From: JBMHDW01 sp049889175
GTDB taxonomy: Bacteria; Pseudomonadota; Gammaproteobacteria; Comchoanobacterales; Comchoanobacteraceae
DNA: 64,000 nucleotides
Direction: 5' to 3'
Assembly (NCBI GenBank): GCA_049889175.1
Contig: JBMHDW010000011.1
Location: forward strand, 152,335 to 216,334
The notes beneath the pieces were generated by a model, which was given only the letters and a program-made list of their open reading frames with translations, was not told where the DNA came from and did not search any database. Both the position numbers and the translations under genes were made by a program. Below, piece after piece: positions 43,076-52,496 of this stretch (its first letter is position 1; each line of letters starts with the position of its first letter).

Positions 43076-44059
43076 ATGTCACAAGTGCCTTTAAAAGTAT
43101 GTGTAACAGGAGCAGCTGGTCAGATTGGTTATGCGCTTGTTTTTAGAATTGCATCGGGTCAAATGTTTGGTCCTGATCAACCAATTATACTCAACCTTCT
43201 TGAGGTTGCGCCAGCACTGTCAAGTGCAGAAGGTGTAAAAATGGAATTATTGGATTGTGCGTTTCCCTTGCTTCATGATGTTCAGTGTTACGATCAAGCT
43301 AATGCAGCATTTCAAGATATTGATTGGGCAATCTTAATTGGTGCTGCAAGACGAGAAAAAGGCATGGAAAGGCAGGATCTTCTGCATAAGAATGCATCTA
43401 TTTTTGCAGATCAAGGTGCTGCTTTAGATGCTAATGCCAAAGCAAGTGCTCGTGTTTTTGTGGTCGGTAATCCCTGTAATACTAACTGCTGGATTACCAT
43501 GAAAAATGCGCCTAGCCTTAATCCCAAAAACTTTTTCGCAATGACCATGCTTGATGAGAACAGAGCGCGTTCATGTGTTGCAGCTAAGCTAAATACGCCT
43601 GTGAAAAATGTACAAAATATGATTGTCTATGGTAATCACTCATCAACAATGTTCCCTGACTTTGAGCATGCCACAGTCAATGGGCAACCTTTAATATCTT
43701 TTTTCGATAATCAAGAATGGTTAGTTCAGGAATTTTTACCCACAGTACAACAAAGGGGGGCTGCAGTCATACAACAAAGAGGTGCATCATCCGCTGCGTC
43801 TGCTGCATCTGCTGTCGTTGATTCGATCAATAAAATTTACTGTGGTTCATCAGAACCATTTTCTTTAGGCGTTGTTTCTGATGGTTCGGCTTATGGCTTG
43901 CCAGAAGGGCTCGTATGCTCATTACCAGTTACCAGCAAAGATGGAGACATTACAGTACTAAGTTCTGTGAGACATTCAGAAGCTAGCAAGGTATTATTTC
44001 AACACAGTGTTGATGAATTGATTTTAGAGCAAAACATGTTGTTAGATACCAAGGCATGA
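43076..44059 (+). CDS. mdh: Malate dehydrogenase
   Basis: NAD-dependent malate/oxaloacetate interconversion in the TCA cycle. Rossmann start VCVTGAAGQIGYALVFRIASG, the long type-2 MDH form (327 aa). VGNPCNTNCWI, TMLDENRARSCVA (catalytic Asp/Arg area) and the active-site His in VYGNHSSTMFPDF identify it. An unusual Ala/Ser run (SSAASAASAAVV-like) sits before VDSINKI. Preceded by TTAGGA; the stop overlaps the lgt start (ATGA). Confidence 0.95.
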   Translation: MSQVPLKVCVTGAAGQIGYALVFRIASGQMFGPDQPIILNLLEVAPALSSAEGVKMELLDCAFPLLHDVQCYDQANAAFQDIDWAILIGAARREKGMERQDLLHKNASIFADQGAALDANAKASARVFVVGNPCNTNCWITMKNAPSLNPKNFFAMTMLDENRARSCVAAKLNTPVKNVQNMIVYGNHSSTMFPDFEHATVNGQPLISFFDNQEWLVQEFLPTVQQRGAAVIQQRGASSAASAASAVVDSINKIYCGSSEPFSLGVVSDGSAYGLPEGLVCSLPVTSKDGDITVLSSVRHSEASKVLFQHSVDELILEQNMLLDTKA

Positions 44060-44865
44060 TAGAACTTCCAGGTGTTATATCGCCCATTGCTATCACCATG
44101 GGACCATTTCGGGTTCATTGGTATGGGATTGCTTATGCAGTAAGCTTTTTAGTGTTGTACATTGGTGTCAGGTCGTCATTAAAAAAATCTAGCCAACAGT
44201 TGATAACGCTTGATATGTGGGAGTCTTTATTCCAAAGGCTTACTCTGGCAGTCATTGTGGGGGGAAGATTGGGTTATACTTTATTTTACCAACCAACGTG
44301 GCTACTTGAGCCCTGGCGTATATTGATGATTTGGCATGGTGGTATGTCATTTCACGGTGCATGCTTGGGCGTGGGTTTCACCACTTGGTTATTCTGTTAC
44401 CACCATCGTTGCTCATTTATTCATATCATGGACTTATTACTGCCCTGGGTGCCAGTTGGTTTGTTTCTTGGCCGTTTAGCAAACTTTGTTAACGGAGAGC
44501 TTCCTGGGCGTGTAACTGAAGTTTCTTGGGCAGTGATTTTCAAGCACACTGATTGGTTACCCAGACATCCTTCACCACTTTATGAGGCGTTAGGTGAAGG
44601 CGTATGTCTTGGTGCGTTGTTGTATTGTGTGACAAAGTTAAAGCGAAAAGGTATGGTTACTTGTAGTTTTTTAATGGGCTACGGACTTATTAGAAGTGTC
44701 CTAGAATGCTTTCGAGAGCCTGATCCTCAAATTGGTTATCTGTGGTCTTATTTTACGCTCGGTCAGTTTTTATCCATGGCTATGATGGTGGTGAGTATGG
44801 TCATGGTGTTCATGGTGATGCGCCCCAGCTTGGGATACCATAAACATCAGCAAAAAACCTGCTAG
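44056..44865 (+). CDS. lgt: Prolipoprotein diacylglyceryl transferase
   Basis: Adds diacylglycerol to the lipobox Cys of prolipoproteins. Signature segments: VHWYGIAYAVSF, GGRLGYTLFYQ, WHGGMSFHGACLG, GRLANFVNGELPGRVTEVSWAV (the Lgt signature with its Arg and Asn) and HPSPLYEALGEG. Seven TM helices, 269 aa. It acts on the lipoproteins at 56-61 kb among others. The 3' end overlaps the convergent ZIP gene by 96 bp. Confidence 0.96.
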   Translation: MIELPGVISPIAITMGPFRVHWYGIAYAVSFLVLYIGVRSSLKKSSQQLITLDMWESLFQRLTLAVIVGGRLGYTLFYQPTWLLEPWRILMIWHGGMSFHGACLGVGFTTWLFCYHHRCSFIHIMDLLLPWVPVGLFLGRLANFVNGELPGRVTEVSWAVIFKHTDWLPRHPSPLYEALGEGVCLGALLYCVTKLKRKGMVTCSFLMGYGLIRSVLECFREPDPQIGYLWSYFTLGQFLSMAMMVVSMVMVFMVMRPSLGYHKHQQKTC

Positions 44866-45564
44866 CAAATAATGTATGCTTCTTGTTTGTTGCGTTTTGC
44901 AGTGATGCGTGGTTGTGTCAGGTAAGCAGCTCTGGCAGGAGAATGCCATAAAGATAAATGTGCCTGCAGCGATTGCATTTAAGGTTGCTTCAAAAGCATG
45001 TGGCATATTGATGAAAAATGTGTGATGACCCATAAAATATAAAATGCCTCCTAGTGGTGTTAATGAGGCAAAAATAATCGTCATGATAAGGCCTTTGCGA
45101 TAAGATATACCTTGTTGCATCATACTATGCATAACTGCATAACTCTCAGCACCTTTATGAATAAGTAGTGCAGCGCATAAGACCAATAAATGAGATTGGT
45201 GGTTCACCATACTTAAGATAAAACCTTCAGTGATGGCATGAAGGCCAATAAAAAGCATAATGAAGTAACAAATATTACTTCGTTTACCTATATGCCATTT
45301 GGCATGTAGCCAAATGAAGCCTTGCAGTAATGCAAAGGTAAATCCTGCAATGAATAATGCGGGTAATATATTGTGAAAACCTTCGATAGCCTCAGGTATA
45401 AGATGACAAAGGGCAATACCCAAAAAGATACCGTCGGTAAGATGATTGATCTTGCGGCCTGATATCCATGCGTGATTTGAATGATTTTTGGAAAGGGCCA
45501 TACGACCGATAAAAAACGCAATCAGCCAAGAAGAAAATAATGTAATGGATTTTATTGATAACAT
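44770..45564 (-). CDS. ZIP-family divalent metal transporter
   Basis: Probable zinc or other divalent-cation importer of the inner membrane. 264 aa, about eight TM helices. TM4/TM5 metal-site motifs GLHAITEGFILSM and HKGAESYAVMHSM match ZIP HxxxEG and HKxxE patterns; GIFLGIALCHLIPEA is the early ZIP helix. The C-terminus is a dense His tail (HHHEHHDHTHHHHSHG) likely to bind metal; it is encoded on the strand opposite the lgt 3' end. A near-consensus promoter precedes it. Confidence 0.88.
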   Translation of the reverse strand: MLSIKSITLFSSWLIAFFIGRMALSKNHSNHAWISGRKINHLTDGIFLGIALCHLIPEAIEGFHNILPALFIAGFTFALLQGFIWLHAKWHIGKRSNICYFIMLFIGLHAITEGFILSMVNHQSHLLVLCAALLIHKGAESYAVMHSMMQQGISYRKGLIMTIIFASLTPLGGILYFMGHHTFFINMPHAFEATLNAIAAGTFIFMAFSCQSCLPDTTTHHCKTQQTRSIHYLLAGFLLMFMVSQAGAHHHEHHDHTHHHHSHG

Positions 45565-45586
45565 AGAATTCTACAAAATAGATATC

Positions 45587-45615
45587 ACTATACCTGTATT
45601 GAGTTGGTGTGTCAA
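45587..45615 (-). promoter_or_regulatory. Near-consensus sigma70 promoter for the ZIP gene
   Basis: Minus strand TTGACA (45615-45610), 17 bp, TATAGT (45592-45587), 22 bases before the ATG. No obvious Zur-type palindrome seen around it. Confidence 0.7.
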
Positions 45616-45629
45616 TATAAGCTTGTTTT

Positions 45630-46664
45630 TTAAAGCTTTATGTTTTGAGCATCAGTAAATAATGACTGCCCAACGCTTTTTTCATCAATATTAAATGGCT
45701 TTATTTTAGCCTCAGGCGCATCTTCATTTTGAGATGATTCATCTTTAACGGGGTGTTTGTCAAGCTCCGCGGATATACCTGAGATGTTTTGCTGTATCGA
45801 GTGGCATTTTTCTAAAATATCATCAATATTTTTTGAAGGCCATTTGTTTTCATAGAGCGATTGTAAATCAGCTATGATTTTGGGGTTGCTGTTGAGTGCT
45901 TTTTCAGCTTCTGAGATAATTGTATCCATTGGTATTGTTGATTCGTGTGCTTGTAACTGCAAATCATCATAAAATTGAAGAGAAACTTGTATGATCATGA
46001 GTTTTTTTAAATCATCAGTTGATAATATTTCTAATTCATTAGTTTTTTTGCTGACATTTTCTAAGACTAAGCGAGCATCTACCTTACGACTATCTGCTAA
46101 TGTCATTAAAGATTCTAATGTGATTGGTTTAAGTGTCATAAAGACGTTTTGTGATCGTTCTGTTAAATTGTATTTTAAGTTTAAATAAAGTCTATCTTTG
46201 ACCCAATCAATAGCAAGATGATACTGTTTTTCGATGGCAAAGCAGTGATCCACTAAATCTCTAAAGTCATCATGGAAAGTGTTAAGATAGTCATCATATA
46301 CCTCAAGTTGTTTATTAAATTGTTTACTTATTTCATCAAGATCTGAGGCATGCTGTGTAATTTTATCCTGGTGTTCATTATTTTCATCGGAGCTTTGTAT
46401 TTTTTTAAAGTCCATTTGATCAAATTTTTCCTCACATGATTGTAAGTTTTTATAAATAGTGCTCATCGTCCTACTTATTTTAATTTGTTGATGCCTTATG
46501 GGAATTAAGCGTCTCATTATAGGTGATAACGGCGAATGATATAGCATTGCTTCAAAGAGATCTTCTGTTAAGGTATGGTCGCGGAGTATGGATCGAATGC
46601 CTAGTTCCCAAGTTCGGTCAGCTGTTAACAGCATTAAAATGGTAGATATGTTCGTGTTGCTCAT
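45630..46664 (-). CDS. Orphan helical protein (344 aa)
   Basis: Not recognised. Soluble, helical, without signal peptide or TM segments. Heptad-like stretches suggest coiled coil around 75-150 (QSCEEKFDQMDFKKIQ, HASDLDEISKQFNKQL). The C-terminal 45 residues are acidic and probably disordered (DESSQNEDAPEAKIKP, then SVGQSLFTDAQNIKL). Strong GGAGG before ATG 46664. Lies 30 bp downstream of mfd in the same direction. An acidic flexible C-terminus occurs in type IV-secreted effectors of Legionella and Coxiella; no direct evidence here. Confidence 0.65.
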   Translation of the reverse strand: MSNTNISTILMLLTADRTWELGIRSILRDHTLTEDLFEAMLYHSPLSPIMRRLIPIRHQQIKISRTMSTIYKNLQSCEEKFDQMDFKKIQSSDENNEHQDKITQHASDLDEISKQFNKQLEVYDDYLNTFHDDFRDLVDHCFAIEKQYHLAIDWVKDRLYLNLKYNLTERSQNVFMTLKPITLESLMTLADSRKVDARLVLENVSKKTNELEILSTDDLKKLMIIQVSLQFYDDLQLQAHESTIPMDTIISEAEKALNSNPKIIADLQSLYENKWPSKNIDDILEKCHSIQQNISGISAELDKHPVKDESSQNEDAPEAKIKPFNIDEKSVGQSLFTDAQNIKL

Positions 46665-46694
46665 TTATTGCCTCCAAAGGAGGTATAGCACATC

Positions 46695-49600
46695 TTATAG
46701 AATTTGGCATGAAATCATATCTTTTATCTCAGAAAATTGCGTGAGAAAATGACATAATTTTTGAATGCTGGGTTTTGGAGGGCAGGACCAACTAAAGCCA
46801 TTTGGGGTAGGTTTGATAACGTGTTGTTGAATGAGATTCATCAGTTGATGAGTGTCGATTGTATTGGGCTCATTTAGATAAAATTGTGCTAGATGTTGTG
46901 ATACGGTGATGCCAAAGATACCTAATGCTTGACAAAATAGTATGAGTTGTTGGCGATCAATAAGCTCTTTAGCGGTTTCAGGAACAGTGCCATAAAGCGT
47001 TATCCATTCTTGTTGAATGCGATCCAAATCATCAAGTCTAATGGCTTGGGCTAATTTTTGATAATAATAAATACGGTCATTAGGCTGCCGGATATAATCA
47101 AAAGGAATAGATGGTGTTGGTAGGCCTTTTAAACAAATATCTTGTTGAAGTGTTTGTTTTTTGCCAGAACGATGTTGTTGAATAGAAGCATTCAGATATT
47201 GCATGTACAGTTGAAAACCAATTTGATTGGCATGACCACTTTGTTCGCTGCCTAATATGTTACCTGAACCTCTGATTTCCAAATCATGCATTGCCAGTTC
47301 AAAGCCTGAGCCGAGATCTTGGTGTTTCATGAGAGCCGATAATCTTGAGCGCGCATCATTCGATAGGTTATCTTTGTCAGTGACCATAAAATAACAGTAT
47401 GCTTGTCGGTATGCTCGGCCAACTCGCCCTCTGAGTTGATGTAATTGTGCCATGCCAAATCGATCAGCATTAAGAATAATCATGGTATTGGCAGATGGTA
47501 TATCTATGCCAGATTCAATAATGGTTGTTGCTAACAGACAATCAAACTCCTGCTGGTAAAAAGCTTGCATACGTTGGCTTAGTTCCTTTTTAGGAAGCTG
47601 ACCATGTGCAATAAGAACTTTTAGGCTAGGTACTAAAGTTTGTAGCCAATCCTTGGTTCCATTCAATTTATCAATGTCGTTTTGTAAAATAAAGATTTGG
47701 CCCCCACGGTTTAGTTCACGTTGGATGGCTTCTTGCATGGTTTCATCACTTTCTTCTGTAAACACATTGAGTGTAGCTTGGCGTTTTGTGGGCGCGGTTG
47801 TGATCATGGATAAATCTTTAACAGAAGATAGTGATTGATTTAAGGTCCTGGGAATGGGAGTGGCACTCATCATGAGTTGGTGAGCATGTATAAAATGTTT
47901 GTTTAAATACTCCTTTTGAGCAACGCCAAATCGATGTTCTTCATCAATAATAAAAAGATCTAATTGTGGCATGGTTTGTAAATGATAAAGAATTTTATGC
48001 GTAGTGATTAAAATATCCACTTTATGCTGGCAAAAAGCATCTAGAAGATGCTCTGTTTCTTTCGCGCTGTTCATTCGTGTTAGTAGAGCAATTTGTGCTG
48101 GCCAACCGGAAAATCTATCCATAAATTTATCATAATGTTGTGAAGCTAAAATAGTTGTTGGTGCCATTAAAATAACTTGCTTTTTTTGATCATAAGCTAA
48201 AAAAGCAGCACGCATAGCCACTTCGGTTTTACCAAAGCCAACATCACCACATATAAGGCGGTTCATGGGTTTTTGAGACGTCATATCATTGATGATATCT
48301 TGAATGGCTTGAAGTTGGTCAGGTGTCTCTTGATATACAAAGTCTTGCGCAAATGTTTCATAACGTTCACTAATATGGTAAGCGTTGTGTGTGATGATCG
48401 ATCTCTTAGCATATTGATTGATTAATTCAGAAGCAAAACGATCGATGTCTGCCTTGGCTTTTGCGCATTTTTTCTTCCATTCTTGCTTGCCCAACTGATC
48501 AATTTTACTGTGCTCCTTACTACCACGATAAGGGCTTAGTTTGTGAATTTCATGCATGGCTAAAAATAATTTTTGACCTTTGGCATATTGGATCACAAGA
48601 AATTCTTGTGATTTGATACATTCGGTATGTGTATAAATGCCAACGCCATGATCTTGGTGGACCACCATTTGGTCTGCTTTAAGGTCATTGAGGGCCAGAG
48701 GGTCGTGCTGAGCCGAGCGTGTTGTTGGTGCAGAATGCGCATGTGACATTAAATCATCTAAACGTAATACAATGATTTTTTGTTTTTTGATGATAAAGCT
48801 TGTTTTAATATGACCAACTGCACACCCAAATGGTATGGAGCCATGAATGAAATCTGAAGATGCTATCAATGGCCATGGTTGATGGAAGTCTTCAAGCCAA
48901 TGATTGAGACGAATATGCTTTTCAGCACTTGGTACAAAGACCAATACTTTATGGTCATTGAGCACCTTCAGTAATGAGGATTGAATGATTTCACGTGTTG
49001 ATGTTTTATTCCAATAATGAAATGATTGAATGGCTGAATCACTTTTAAAAGCTGATAGATGCACTAATGTGGCCTGTTTTAGTGATTCTTGAGTTGACGA
49101 TTTAAGCGTATACAGTTGTTCAATGGCAATGGGGAGTTGAGCCTGTTGATGACGATGATGAATCATTTCTTTTTGTGCAACATAAGCTTGGTCCAAGTGG
49201 CCAAGTTGGAAAAGGCAAGCATTGTTGGGTATGTAATCTTGAATGGTACCTAACTGCTGATGGAGGTATGGTAGCCAGTTATGAATGCCTTCAAAGGGGT
49301 TTTTGTTGGATAATTTCTCAAGCTGATGATTATGAAGTAGTCCAGAGAGTGTATCAAGCTGATCTGATGTTAAATCATTTAAGTCAAATTCTTGTGCTGG
49401 AAGTATCGTGATATTTTCAACGCGTTTAGTGGTGGTATTGCTTTTTAAATCGAGTTGAAATAGTCCATCGATTTCTTGGTCAAAAAAATCAATACGGAAA
49501 GCAATGTTACTACCGTTAGGGAATAAATCTATGATTGAGCCCTTAACGGCTATCTCTCCATTTTCACAGATATGTTGAACTCTTTGGTAGCCAGCAGCAG

Positions 49601-50039
49601 CAAATTGTTTTAGTAGCTGTTGTTGGTTGATGTTATCACCTTGATTGATGATACAGGCTTTGTTGAATAAGAAGGACGGTAAGTAGGTTCTGGTAATCCA
49701 AGTTTTTAGGGTAACAATGATGGTTAATGGTTCATGGCTAGTGGCTATGCGGTATAATGCCGCCATGCGTGAGGAGATTGACTCGCGAGATGGGGCATAA
49801 CGATCAAAGGCGAGTGTTTCATAATCAGGAATATGAATGGCTTGCTTGCTATGCCCCCAAGCTATTAAACTGGAGTGAAGCCATTGTGCATCCTGGGCGT
49901 TTGCAGTAATGATAACACGGGGATGTGGTTTTTGACGTGTCAGCCATAAGGCGAAGCTTGATATATCAAGCCCCTTAATGTGGGCTATTGATTGTTCAAT
50001 CGGAACTTCGGTCAATGGTGATGGTGCGATGGTACTCAT
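46695..50039 (-). CDS. mfd: Transcription-repair coupling factor Mfd
   Basis: ATP-dependent translocase that removes stalled RNA polymerase and recruits UvrA. UvrB-like N-terminal region, RNA-polymerase interaction domain around QDHGVGIYTHTE, then RecG-like motor: Walker A ICGDVGFGKTEVAMRAAF, DEEHRFGVAQKE, SATPIPRTLNQSL and QLRGRVGRAYRQAYCYF. 1114 aa (E. coli 1148). ATGA overlap with mnmA, so coupled. Confidence 0.96.
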   Translation of the reverse strand: MSTIAPSPLTEVPIEQSIAHIKGLDISSFALWLTRQKPHPRVIITANAQDAQWLHSSLIAWGHSKQAIHIPDYETLAFDRYAPSRESISSRMAALYRIATSHEPLTIIVTLKTWITRTYLPSFLFNKACIINQGDNINQQQLLKQFAAAGYQRVQHICENGEIAVKGSIIDLFPNGSNIAFRIDFFDQEIDGLFQLDLKSNTTTKRVENITILPAQEFDLNDLTSDQLDTLSGLLHNHQLEKLSNKNPFEGIHNWLPYLHQQLGTIQDYIPNNACLFQLGHLDQAYVAQKEMIHHRHQQAQLPIAIEQLYTLKSSTQESLKQATLVHLSAFKSDSAIQSFHYWNKTSTREIIQSSLLKVLNDHKVLVFVPSAEKHIRLNHWLEDFHQPWPLIASSDFIHGSIPFGCAVGHIKTSFIIKKQKIIVLRLDDLMSHAHSAPTTRSAQHDPLALNDLKADQMVVHQDHGVGIYTHTECIKSQEFLVIQYAKGQKLFLAMHEIHKLSPYRGSKEHSKIDQLGKQEWKKKCAKAKADIDRFASELINQYAKRSIITHNAYHISERYETFAQDFVYQETPDQLQAIQDIINDMTSQKPMNRLICGDVGFGKTEVAMRAAFLAYDQKKQVILMAPTTILASQHYDKFMDRFSGWPAQIALLTRMNSAKETEHLLDAFCQHKVDILITTHKILYHLQTMPQLDLFIIDEEHRFGVAQKEYLNKHFIHAHQLMMSATPIPRTLNQSLSSVKDLSMITTAPTKRQATLNVFTEESDETMQEAIQRELNRGGQIFILQNDIDKLNGTKDWLQTLVPSLKVLIAHGQLPKKELSQRMQAFYQQEFDCLLATTIIESGIDIPSANTMIILNADRFGMAQLHQLRGRVGRAYRQAYCYFMVTDKDNLSNDARSRLSALMKHQDLGSGFELAMHDLEIRGSGNILGSEQSGHANQIGFQLYMQYLNASIQQHRSGKKQTLQQDICLKGLPTPSIPFDYIRQPNDRIYYYQKLAQAIRLDDLDRIQQEWITLYGTVPETAKELIDRQQLILFCQALGIFGITVSQHLAQFYLNEPNTIDTHQLMNLIQQHVIKPTPNGFSWSCPPKPSIQKLCHFLTQFSEIKDMISCQIL

Positions 50040-51091
50040 AAGGCCTCATCAATAATGCCGCACCCAAGACATAGATCACCTTGATAAAAAACTATATATT
50101 GGCCTGGAGTAATGGCTCTTTGAGGCTCTTTAAAAGTAACAATGCATGCACTTTGATCTAACGTACATTCTTGTTCTTGCGAGCGGTACCTGATTTTAGC
50201 TGTTAATGGTTGATTCTTATTTGGTTGCTGACGCCAAACAGGATGACAGTATCTAAGCTGATGATGGTACAAGCTTTGATGGTCATGACCTTGTGCGACA
50301 ATTAAAGTATTATCATGATTTTGTTTTCTGACAACATACCATGCGTCGCCAGCACCACCAATGCCAAGGCCTTTGCGTTGCCCAATAGTATGAAAAATAA
50401 GCCCTTTATGCTGACCTAATGTATCACCATCAACGGTGATGATCGGACCAGGTCTAGCCAATAAGTGCTGACGAATAAAGGCATTGAATTTACGTTCTCC
50501 AATGAAACAAATCCCTGTTGAATCTTTTTTACTAGCAGTTGATAGCCCCAAAGCCTTGGCTTGAGCTCTTACGTTGTCTTTACTCAACTCACCCAGTGGG
50601 AAAATACAATGCTCAAATTGTTGACTGGTCACACCAGCAAGAAAATAACTTTGATCTTTAAGAGGGTCAATGGCTTTTTTTAGTTGAGGTTTTGACGTTG
50701 AGTGATCTAATTGAGCATAGTGACCTGTAGCAATCAAATCAGCGCCCATACCCATAGCGTGCTGTTTGAACGTTTCAAATTTGATCATTTGATTGCATAA
50801 AATATCAGGATTTGGCGTCCTTCCAGCTTGGTACTCACTTAAAAAATGTTGGAAGACATCTTGCCAATATTCAGCAGAGAAGTCGCAAACGTGAAAGGGA
50901 ATATTCAATTGGCTGGCTACACGGCGGGCATCAGCGGTATCTTGTGCTTGTGGGCAATGAGGATCGTTTTGATCCCAATTCATCATATGCAAACCAATCA
51001 CGCGGTAGCCTTGCTCCAAGCATAATGCGGCAGTCACTGATGAATCAACGCCACCCGAAAGACCTACGATAACAGTTTTTTGACTAGACAT
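50036..51091 (-). CDS. mnmA: tRNA-specific 2-thiouridylase MnmA
   Basis: Installs 2-thiouridine at U34 of Lys, Glu and Gln tRNAs. PP-loop VIVGLSGGVDSSVTA; catalytic Cys in NPDILCNQMIKF and the second in DSTGICFIGERKF; ATGHYAQL and KDQSYFLAGV are also typical. ATG 51091 gives 351 aa with an N-terminus like E. coli; ATG 51124 would add 11 residues, and neither has a strong ribosome site. Divergent from icd. Confidence 0.95.
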   Translation of the reverse strand: MSSQKTVIVGLSGGVDSSVTAALCLEQGYRVIGLHMMNWDQNDPHCPQAQDTADARRVASQLNIPFHVCDFSAEYWQDVFQHFLSEYQAGRTPNPDILCNQMIKFETFKQHAMGMGADLIATGHYAQLDHSTSKPQLKKAIDPLKDQSYFLAGVTSQQFEHCIFPLGELSKDNVRAQAKALGLSTASKKDSTGICFIGERKFNAFIRQHLLARPGPIITVDGDTLGQHKGLIFHTIGQRKGLGIGGAGDAWYVVRKQNHDNTLIVAQGHDHQSLYHHQLRYCHPVWRQQPNKNQPLTAKIRYRSQEQECTLDQSACIVTFKEPQRAITPGQYIVFYQGDLCLGCGIIDEAL

Positions 51092-51143
51092 GGGCGGTAA
51101 TTTATCATAAAATTCATTACTCATCAACGTTGTTTGTATGTTC

Positions 51144-51149
51144 AAGGAG
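51144..51149 (+). promoter_or_regulatory. Ribosome binding site fixing the icd start
   Basis: AAGGAG at 51144-51149, seven bases before ATG 51157. It excludes the upstream in-frame start at 51130. Confidence 0.6.
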
Positions 51150-51156
51150 TCTTACC

Positions 51157-52395
51157 ATGTTAAAGCCGGAAGCTATTTATTATGAGTCTGGGAGAAAAGT
51201 TGTTCCAGCCTGTCCGATTGTGCCCTACATTACTGGCGATGGTATTGGAAGCGATATTACCCCAGTGATGCAACAAGTGGTCAATCATGCCGTATTATTG
51301 GCTTATGGTGATCAAAAGAAAATATCGTGGTTAGAAGTGCTTGCAGGTGAGCGCTCTGTAGCAGTGCACGGACAGCCACATTGGCTTCCTGATGAAACAT
51401 TAGAAGCCTTTAAGAAGTACCATGTTGGTATCAAGGGCCCATTAGCAACGCCAGTGGGTGGTGGTATTAGATCATTGAATGTAATGCTAAGACAATACTT
51501 AGATTTGTATGTTTGTCTTCGGCCTATTACCTATTACCCTGGTGTCCCAAGCCCAGTTAAGCATCCAGAAAATGTTGATATGGTTATTTTTCGTGAAAAT
51601 GCGGAAGATATCTATATGGGTATTGAAGCACAGGCAGGAACCCATGAAGCAAAAGCAATGATCAAAAATTTGCAAAGCCTTGGTATGGGTATGAAGTTAA
51701 CTCTTGATGGCACAGGAATAGGTGTTAAGCCAATATCAGAATTAGGCTCGAAAAGGTTGATCAGACAAGCCATTCAATATGCTTTAGATCATGAGCGTCA
51801 ATCAGTAACCATCGTTCATAAAGGTAATATTATGAAATTTACTGAAGGGGCCTTTTGTCATTGGGGTTATGCATTGGCAAAAGACGAGTTTGGCGCAGAA
51901 GAGCTTGATGGTGGACCTTGGTTAAGTATTCCACGAGATCACTTGCCGCCTCTTGTGATTAAAGACGTCATCGCAGATGCATTTTTTCAGCATGCATTGA
52001 TTCACCCTAAAGATCATGATGTAGTGGCGTCGACTAACTTGAATGGTGATTATATCTCAGATGCATTAGCGGCCCAAGTCGGTGGTATTGGTATTTCTCC
52101 AGGTGCTAATTTAAGCGATACGATTGCTTTATTTGAAGCGACACATGGCACCGCCCCAAAACATGCTGGAAAAAATGAAGCTAATCCATCTTCATTGGTC
52201 CTTTCTGCCATGATGATGTTAGCTCACTTTGGTTGGCATGAAGCAGCAAAGCTGATAGATCTTGGATTACGTCAGTTAATCCAGAATAAGACAGTGACTT
52301 ATGATTTTGCGCAATTCATGGATGATGCAAAAACCTTGTCTACAAGCGGTTTTGGTGAGGAGTGGTGTCAATTAATGTCTCAGGCGGGTCACTAA
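51157..52395 (+). CDS. icd: Isocitrate dehydrogenase (NADP type)
   Basis: Oxidative decarboxylation of isocitrate to 2-oxoglutarate. GDGIGSDI near the start; substrate loop GGIRSLNVMLRQYLDLYVCLRP with the regulatory Ser equivalent to E. coli S113; FRENAEDIYMGIE; late metal/cofactor motif NLNGDYISDALAAQVGGIGISPGANL and ATHGTAPKHAGK. 412 aa (E. coli 416). Divergent from mnmA and upstream of clpA, a neighbourhood shared with other gammaproteobacteria. Confidence 0.95.
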   Translation: MLKPEAIYYESGRKVVPACPIVPYITGDGIGSDITPVMQQVVNHAVLLAYGDQKKISWLEVLAGERSVAVHGQPHWLPDETLEAFKKYHVGIKGPLATPVGGGIRSLNVMLRQYLDLYVCLRPITYYPGVPSPVKHPENVDMVIFRENAEDIYMGIEAQAGTHEAKAMIKNLQSLGMGMKLTLDGTGIGVKPISELGSKRLIRQAIQYALDHERQSVTIVHKGNIMKFTEGAFCHWGYALAKDEFGAEELDGGPWLSIPRDHLPPLVIKDVIADAFFQHALIHPKDHDVVASTNLNGDYISDALAAQVGGIGISPGANLSDTIALFEATHGTAPKHAGKNEANPSSLVLSAMMMLAHFGWHEAAKLIDLGLRQLIQNKTVTYDFAQFMDDAKTLSTSGFGEEWCQLMSQAGH

Positions 52396-52482
52396 GGTGT
52401 TGTTTTGATGTTTAAATTTTAAAAACATTATCTAAGTTATGTTTTTTTTTGAATCATGGGCTATACCAAGCATATCAGAAGT

Positions 52483-52496
52483 GGAGGACAGATATG
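52483..52496 (+). promoter_or_regulatory. Ribosome binding site fixing the clpA start
   Basis: GGAGG at 52483-52487, six bases before ATG 52494. The longer frame from 52449 begins before this site and is rejected. Confidence 0.65.
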
